Assembly: GCA_964534845.1 (NCBI GenBank)
Contig: CAZHPV010000019.1
Span: forward strand, 1-38,392
DNA: 38,392 bases
From: CALCKU01 sp964534845
GTDB taxonomy: Bacteria; Pseudomonadota; Alphaproteobacteria; Caulobacterales; Maricaulaceae
Direction of reading: 5' to 3'
The position numbers and the translations under genes were made by a program. This document shows, in pieces, positions 33,525 to 38,392 of this stretch; position 1 is the stretch's first letter, and each line of letters starts with the position of its first letter. Under the pieces are notes generated by a model. It did not search any database, was not told where the DNA came from, and saw only the letters and a list, made by a program, of their open reading frames with translations.

Positions 33525-34984
33525 TAACCAAGCCCTCCCATACATAGATATTTAATTTCGAGATAATCATCGAGGCCATATTTAGAGCCTTCGCGGCCCT
33601 GCCCCGATTGTTTTACACCGCCAAATGGCGCCATTTCATTTGAGACAGACCCGACATTCAAGCCGACCATACCGTAATCTAAAGCTTCGGAGACGCGCCA
33701 AATACGACCAATATCGCGCGCATAGAAATAGGCGGCGAGGCCAAATTCCGTATCATTAGCCATGCGAATAACCTCCTCTTCTGTTTCAAAAGGAATGAGA
33801 GGCGCGACGGGGCCAAAAATTTCTTCGCGGAACAGACGCATATTATCCGTCACGCCCGAGACAATTGTGGGCGCCAGAAAACATTCGCCATGCTCTGTAC
33901 GCTCACCACCCAAGACAAGATCTGCGCCTTTATCTAGCGCGTCTTTGATCTTACCTTGAACATCAATCAAGGCTTTCTCATGAATCATCGGCCCTATATA
34001 AACGCCCTCTTTGGTGCCATCACCAATGGTTAGCTTTGACGTTGCGGCTTTTAGTTTTTCCGCGAATTCGCTGATAACTGATGCGTGAACGAAGATACGA
34101 TTGGCACAAACACAGGTCTGGCCCGCATTGCGGAATTTACAGGCAATCGCACCGTCTACAGCCGCGTCTATATCTGCGTCTTCAAAAACGATAAATGGCG
34201 CATTCCCGCCAAGCTCCATAGAGGTGCGCTTAATGGTTGAGGCACAGGCGGCCATCAACATTTTCCCAACGCCGGTTGAGCCCGTAAAGGTCAGTTTTTT
34301 AATATCGGGATGCTGGGTGAAGACCTCGCCTATTTCGGCGCTTTTCCCGCACACAATATTAATGACGCCTTTGGGGATACCTGCGCGCTCTGCCAGTTCC
34401 GCCAGCGCAAAAGCTGATAAAGGCGTTTCATTGGCAGGCTTACAAACCACTGTACAGCCCGCGGCGAGCGCAGGTGCGATTTTGCGCGCCAGCATAGCAC
34501 TTGGGAAATTCCACGGCGTAATACAGGCGACAACACCAACAGCTTGTTTGATAACAACTATTCTTTTATCATTTGAAGGGCCCGGTATTGTATCCCCGTA
34601 AACACGCTTCGCTTCTTCGGCAAACCATTCCATATAATTCGCGCCATAAGCAATTTCCCCGCGCGCTTCGCCCAAAGGCTTGCCTTGTTCAGCCGTTAAA
34701 ATTTGCGCTAAATCTTCTTGGTGCTCCATCATCAAATCGCGAAAACGCCGCAATAAGTTGGAGCGCTCTTTGGCTGTCTTTGCCTGCCATAATGGCAGGG
34801 CCGCGCTCGCTGCTTTAACGGCTTGCTCTGCCTGCGCGCTCCCATGAACAGGCACTTGCGCCACGGCGCTCATATTGGCGGGGTTTTTGACCTCATTAAA
34901 CTTATCTGCCGTTTCCAGCCATTGTCCATCAATATAGGAGCACGTCCGAAATAAAGCCTTATCCTTCAAATTAAGTTTAGTCAT
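33524..34984 (-). CDS. gabD: Succinate-semialdehyde dehydrogenase GabD
   Basis: A 486-residue aldehyde dehydrogenase that should oxidise succinate semialdehyde to succinate with NAD(P)+. Features of the GabD group: TPWNFPSAMLARKIAPALAAG split across the cofactor site, CKPANETPLSA, LTFTGSTGVGK, the general base Glu257 (TSMELGGNAPF) and the nucleophile Cys291 (NAGQTCVCANR). I choose the ATG of MTKLNLKD, eight bases after AGGA; the start overlaps the end of the cupin gene by eight bases. The stop shares TAATG with gabT. A role on gamma-glutamyl-aminobutyraldehyde (PuuC-like) is possible as a second activity. Confidence 0.93.
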   Translation of the reverse strand: MTKLNLKDKALFRTCSYIDGQWLETADKFNEVKNPANMSAVAQVPVHGSAQAEQAVKAASAALPLWQAKTAKERSNLLRRFRDLMMEHQEDLAQILTAEQGKPLGEARGEIAYGANYMEWFAEEAKRVYGDTIPGPSNDKRIVVIKQAVGVVACITPWNFPSAMLARKIAPALAAGCTVVCKPANETPLSAFALAELAERAGIPKGVINIVCGKSAEIGEVFTQHPDIKKLTFTGSTGVGKMLMAACASTIKRTSMELGGNAPFIVFEDADIDAAVDGAIACKFRNAGQTCVCANRIFVHASVISEFAEKLKAATSKLTIGDGTKEGVYIGPMIHEKALIDVQGKIKDALDKGADLVLGGERTEHGECFLAPTIVSGVTDNMRLFREEIFGPVAPLIPFETEEEVIRMANDTEFGLAAYFYARDIGRIWRVSEALDYGMVGLNVGSVSNEMAPFGGVKQSGQGREGSKYGLDDYLEIKYLCMGGLG

Positions 34985-35336
34985 TGGGTTTTTCCTGTTC
35001 AAAGACTGCATAAATTTTTGTGACCGGAGTCACTGACTCCCAGACACCTTTAAAGCCCGCAGGAATAACGAAAGCATCCCCGCGTGTATACTCAAAAACA
35101 CGCCCTTTATTATCTGTAACTTTCACATCACCCTGCGTGATGACGCAAAGCTCATTTTCATCATAAGAAACTTTAAGTGCGCAAGGCTCACTCGACCAAA
35201 GGCCCACATGAAACTGTTCGCTCTTATCAGAAAACGCATTCCAGAGAGAGGTTGCCCCGCCCCCTGAAAGGAGTTTTTCAGGCACAATCATATCGCTTAA
35301 TTGCGTATGGTTTTTATCAACATTTATAAGGTTCAT
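34977..35336 (-). CDS. Cupin domain protein of polyamine/GABA operons
   Basis: A 119-residue single-domain cupin (Cupin_3/DUF861-like). The beta-barrel runs from about 38 to 112, with LWSSEPCALKVSYDENELCVITQGDVKVTDN divided over the two cupin motifs, then GDAFVIPAGFKGVWE and a C-terminal TKIYAVFEQ. The usual metal histidines are not obvious, so it may be non-catalytic. Such small cupins recur beside polyamine and amino acid degradation genes. Their job is not established. It overlaps gabD by eight bases and follows the aminotransferase gene by 26. Confidence 0.82.
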   Translation of the reverse strand: MNLINVDKNHTQLSDMIVPEKLLSGGGATSLWNAFSDKSEQFHVGLWSSEPCALKVSYDENELCVITQGDVKVTDNKGRVFEYTRGDAFVIPAGFKGVWESVTPVTKIYAVFEQEKPND

Positions 35337-35362
35337 TTTTTCATATTTCTTAGATTAGCCCT

Positions 35363-36691
35363 TTAAGCCACAGTATTTATGGCGCGCGTTATGCCTTCCA
35401 TAGCTTTGGTAAGCTCGTCAGGATTAGAATTTAGGAAAGGCGAGAATTGTAAGATATCGCCGCCATTTCTAACGAGGACATTTTCATCCCAAAAACAGGA
35501 TTTATGAACATCAAAACCCCGCTCACCCGCGGCGCCTTCGCGGGCATGAAGTTCAATCGCGCCCATCATGCCGTAATTGCGCACATCTTTGACTTTCTCA
35601 TGATCTGCCACGCTATGAAGCAAGTCTTCGAAATGCGGCGCAAGCGCGCGTGATTGCTCGAAAATGCCCTCTTCTTGATAAATTTCAAGAGAAGCTAAAG
35701 CCGCTGCAACCGCTACGGGATGTCCCGAATATGTATAGCCATGGAAGAACTCAATCGACTTTTGAGATTCGGTCATAAATGTCTCGTAAATCTCGTCCTT
35801 TATCAGCACAGCCCCCATTGGGATCACGCCATTAGTTAAGCCCTTCGCCGTTGTGATAATATCTGGGATAACGCCGAAATGCTCCGCGCCAAAGGCAGAA
35901 CCAATGCGGCCAAAAGCCGTAATCACCTCATCAAAGATAAGCAGAATGCCATGCGCCGTACATATTTCACGCAGCTTCTTCAGATAGCCAATAGGAGGTG
36001 GTAGAACCCCTGTTGAGCCGCCGACAGGCTCAACAATTACAGCCGCTATATTCTCGCCGCCATGCAAAATGCAAAGCCGCTCTAGGTCTTCGGCCAAATG
36101 CGCGCCCCATTTGGGAAGGCCGCGGCTAAAGGCATTTTCAGACAAATTAAATGTATGCCGGATATGGTCAACGCCCGGCAGAAGATTAGCGCTAAACATA
36201 TTACGGTTATTGCCCATGCCGCCAACGGAAAGCCCACCAAAGTTTACGCCGTGATAGCCGCGCTCTCGCCCGATAAGGCGCGTACGCTCTGGCTGCCCAT
36301 TAAAACGGTGATAGGCCAGCGCAATCTTAAGTGCCGTATCGGCCGACTCAGAGCCTGAATTGGTAAAGAAGGCATGTTTGAAAGGTTCTGGCGCCATCGC
36401 ACAAAGTTTCTCTGCTAGCTCAAAAGCCTTCGGCGAGCCTATCTGAAATGTGATGCCATAATCCATTTCAGCCACTTGCTTTTGCACGGCCTCAACAATT
36501 TTGGGATGACAGTGACCCACATTCGTTGTCCAAAGCCCCGAGAAGAAATCATAAATTTGGCGTCCGTCTTCGGCCGTATAATAATGGCCTTGGGCGGACT
36601 TAATCATACGGGGGTTTTTACGAAAATCCTTCGCCGATGAAAACGGCATCCAGAATGACTTTAGTCGATCATTAGATAATGGAGTGCTCAT
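35363..36691 (-). CDS. Omega-amino acid:pyruvate aminotransferase (class III, putrescine/beta-alanine type)
   Basis: A 442-residue PLP enzyme. The N-terminal SFWMPFSSAKDFRKNPRM, the FFSGLWTTNVGHCHP motif, FFTNSGSESADTALKIA, GRERGYHGVNFGG, AAVIVEPVGGSTGVLPPP, LLIFDEVITAFGRIG (Asp254) and TTAKGLTNGVIPMGA (PLP Lys283) match the beta-alanine/omega-amino acid:pyruvate group, which includes putrescine-pyruvate transaminases such as SpuC. In this operon the likely substrate is putrescine or a related amine. Its ATG overlaps the stop of the upstream membrane protein gene (ATGA at 36688-36691), so the two are translationally coupled. The exact amine cannot be read from sequence. Confidence 0.9.
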   Translation of the reverse strand: MSTPLSNDRLKSFWMPFSSAKDFRKNPRMIKSAQGHYYTAEDGRQIYDFFSGLWTTNVGHCHPKIVEAVQKQVAEMDYGITFQIGSPKAFELAEKLCAMAPEPFKHAFFTNSGSESADTALKIALAYHRFNGQPERTRLIGRERGYHGVNFGGLSVGGMGNNRNMFSANLLPGVDHIRHTFNLSENAFSRGLPKWGAHLAEDLERLCILHGGENIAAVIVEPVGGSTGVLPPPIGYLKKLREICTAHGILLIFDEVITAFGRIGSAFGAEHFGVIPDIITTAKGLTNGVIPMGAVLIKDEIYETFMTESQKSIEFFHGYTYSGHPVAVAAALASLEIYQEEGIFEQSRALAPHFEDLLHSVADHEKVKDVRNYGMMGAIELHAREGAAGERGFDVHKSCFWDENVLVRNGGDILQFSPFLNSNPDELTKAMEGITRAINTVA

Positions 36692-37512
36692 GTTATCTCC
36701 CCTTCGCTTAATTTACGTTGTGCAATTTCCTCTCGCCAAGCCACCACATTCATTTCAATAAAGAAGAAGGCAGCGAGCCAAAGTGCAGCGTCCCAAACAT
36801 CTAAAAATTCGCCGTAAATCATCCAGACAATAAGCGCGATAAACAGGATGGCATAAAGCGATATTTTAATCGGCTTGAATATTTTGTTCGTTTTCCCAAA
36901 GAAGACTTCTGCTTGCAAAACAAGCACAATTAAAATCCAAACGGCTGCATTAATAATGTCGGTCCATGTGAGGAGTTTCAGTAAAGAGAGTTTCTCCGCG
37001 CTGGCCAGTAATCCACTTTTTATATTTACAAAACTATCAGCGCCTAAGGCCTGACAATTTGAGGCATTCAGCGCGACATAATCGTCCAATGTTTCGACGA
37101 CGTCATAAGCCTGACTTACGGCAGGCGCACAGAAATCTGCGATTTGGCCCGCGGCAGGCTCAAACCCATTTGTCAGGTTCAGCCCTGCGATATAGCCATA
37201 AAAGGCGTAAATGATAATGGCGTAGCAAATGAGGCCTAAAGCTTTCAAAACCGTGCCAACCCAGCCTTCGAGTACATCATCCTCGATAACAAATGTTTCA
37301 AGCTCGAAGACTATGAGTAGAGCTAACCAAGCCGCGGTATCAATGGTGGCGGAAAAGCCTTCGGCGAGCAGACCCCACTCAAATCCATTGGTGAACACTG
37401 TCGACATCGCTGAAAATTCGTCAAAGAAAAACAACAGTGTATTCACAGCCAAGGCGATATAGACCGTGTACTTAAAAAGACCAAATAATCGCGGATGGTT
37501 CATAAAAAACAT
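36688..37512 (-). CDS. Unrecognised six-helix membrane protein with three-fold internal repeat
   Basis: The 274-residue protein matches no family I know. It has six helices (about 9-30, 57-74, 87-110, 186-205, 215-234 and 239-257) and a soluble loop at 111-180 with Cys128 and Cys153. Helices 2, 4 and 6 share a motif: D58-T-A-A-W62, N188-A-A-V-W192 and D241-A-A-L-W245, each followed at fixed distance by E70/E72, Q200/E202 and E253/N255. Odd helices begin after a lysine (K14, K90, K216). This suggests triplication of a helix hairpin. AGGA precedes the ATG. It lies nine bases after puuB and overlaps the aminotransferase start, so it belongs to the polyamine operon. Transport or sensing of an amine is a guess. 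Confidence 0.85.
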   Translation of the reverse strand: MFFMNHPRLFGLFKYTVYIALAVNTLLFFFDEFSAMSTVFTNGFEWGLLAEGFSATIDTAAWLALLIVFELETFVIEDDVLEGWVGTVLKALGLICYAIIIYAFYGYIAGLNLTNGFEPAAGQIADFCAPAVSQAYDVVETLDDYVALNASNCQALGADSFVNIKSGLLASAEKLSLLKLLTWTDIINAAVWILIVLVLQAEVFFGKTNKIFKPIKISLYAILFIALIVWMIYGEFLDVWDAALWLAAFFFIEMNVVAWREEIAQRKLSEGEIT

Positions 37513-37521
37513 AGTGACGTC

Positions 37522-38392
37522 CTACAACTTATCTCGAAGAGAATAATAAAACATAGCTAAGCTTAATAGCGGCACACGTAAAGCCAGCCCACCCGGAATT
37601 TTACGGCTAGGAACATGCGCCATAACATCAAATTCATTTGCCGTGCCATTAATGGCATCTGCCGCCATCTTACCGGCAAAAGTCGACATCGCGACGCCGT
37701 GACCTGAATATCCTGAAATTGATATAATATTGGCGGCGACATGGCTGAGATATGGCATCCGGTTCATCGTGATAGATAATGTCCCGCCCCAACCATAATC
37801 AATTTTCGTATTCTCCAGTTGCGGGTAAATCGATAACATAGCCTTGCGGACAAACGACTTTATGTCGTTGGGGAAAGTGTAGCGGTAGCTCTCCCGCCCC
37901 CCAAATAAAAGGCGTCTGTCTTTTGAGAGCCTAAAATAATTAATCACAAACTTTGAATCTGCTACCGCCGCATTATTCCGGATAAGTTCAGTCGCTGTCG
38001 TCTCGTCCAAAGGTTCTGTTGCGATAATATAATTATTAATCGGCATAACGCGCTGCGCTGTCGACTTATCGAGCGTGCCTAAATAACCGTTACAGGCCAA
38101 GATTAGCTGCTTACAGCTCACAGATCCCTTCGCCGTTTTTAAAACAGGTTTGGTCCCGTGCGTAATCTCCAAGACTTCGCTTTTCTCATATATTTTTACG
38201 CCTTGCGCCTTACAGGCTCTTGCCAGACCGAGAGCGAATTTAAGCGGGTGGATGTGTCCGGCTTGGCCATCAATAGAGCCGCCATAATACGCCTTCGAGC
38301 CGACCAATTCTTGTATTTGTGTTTCATCTAGAAACTCTAGGGTCTCACGGCCATAATTTTCTTTCATGAAATCTACATAGCGACGGCTATGC
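37522..38392 (-). CDS. puuB: FAD-dependent amine oxidase, PuuB-like (C-terminal part)
   Basis: The reading frame is open through the right edge, so the N-terminal FAD-binding GxGxxG part is missing; about 289 residues are seen. The DAO-type fold is recognisable: GGSIDGQAGHIHPLKFALGLARACK divided over the substrate region, LILACNGYLG (FAD domain), YFRLSKDRRLLFGGRESY, WGGTLSITMNRMPYLSHV and the C-terminal GYSGHGVAMSTFAGK that closes the FAD site. These are typical of gamma-glutamylputrescine oxidase and close relatives. The downstream aminotransferase, GabD and GabT support a polyamine role. Other D-amino acid or sarcosine-type oxidases are possible. It is the most upstream operon gene visible. 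Confidence 0.85.
   Translation of the reverse strand, partial: HSRRYVDFMKENYGRETLEFLDETQIQELVGSKAYYGGSIDGQAGHIHPLKFALGLARACKAQGVKIYEKSEVLEITHGTKPVLKTAKGSVSCKQLILACNGYLGTLDKSTAQRVMPINNYIIATEPLDETTATELIRNNAAVADSKFVINYFRLSKDRRLLFGGRESYRYTFPNDIKSFVRKAMLSIYPQLENTKIDYGWGGTLSITMNRMPYLSHVAANIISISGYSGHGVAMSTFAGKMAADAINGTANEFDVMAHVPSRKIPGGLALRVPLLSLAMFYYSLRDKL

Noticed and set aside
1..38392. CRISPR arrays, insertion sequences, integrases, phage or toxin-antitoxin genes
   Set aside because: I looked for regularly spaced repeats, transposase motifs, terminal inverted repeats and target duplications and found none. The two tRNA genes show no adjacent integrase or partial tRNA copy.

Overview
The window looks like chromosome from a marine-type alphaproteobacterium, probably in or near the Hyphomonadales/Maricaulales (Robiginitomaculum/Hellea-like). 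I infer this from family composition only: large CirA/FyuA-like TonB-dependent receptors, a TtpC/DUF3450-type TonB energising system, an arginine succinyltransferase (AST) pathway run by an Lrp-type regulator, and a moderately AT-leaning sequence. Coding density is high. I see no insertion sequence, integrase, phage gene, CRISPR array or rRNA.

Region 1 (1-3850, minus strand) is a TonB energy-transduction operon read right to left: two tandem DUF3450 periplasmic coiled-coil proteins, a long TtpC-like ExbB, a short ExbB and the start of ExbD, which runs off the left edge. A tRNA-Gln follows. Region 2 (4377-9651) is a mix of envelope genes: SppA peptidase, a PagL-like lipid A deacylase, a SPOR-domain protein, a FecR-like exported protein with a strong terminator, and a membrane-anchored M23 peptidase. 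A tRNA-Met with a clear promoter closes it.

Region 3 (9989-18207) is the arginine catabolism locus. An AraC-type regulator faces a divergent AST cluster: lrp-astA-astB on minus, and astC, an M20 metallohydrolase and astD on plus. No astE is present in the window. The M20 enzyme sits where the last-step desuccinylase would be, so it is a candidate replacement. Two almost identical palindromes (CGAATTAwATTCG) flank the lrp gene and look like its operators.

Region 4 (18212-31926) is a nutrient uptake and catabolic region: DUF3592 protein, TetR regulator, N-acyl-D-amino-acid deacylase-like amidohydrolase, DUF3088 protein, TonB receptor, MFS transporter, a membrane EAL phosphodiesterase, and a TonB receptor in an operon with a carotenoid cleavage oxygenase. 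A perfect 20-bp inverted repeat lies upstream of the first receptor.

Region 5 (32235-38392, minus strand) is a tightly coupled polyamine/GABA catabolic operon read right to left: PuuB-like FAD oxidase (partial), an unrecognised six-helix membrane protein, omega-amino acid:pyruvate aminotransferase, cupin, succinate-semialdehyde dehydrogenase and GABA aminotransferase, ending in a hairpin terminator. The membrane protein shows a three-fold internal repeat with identically spaced D/N-A-A-x-W and E/Q-x-E/N residues. It is the best candidate here for an undescribed component.
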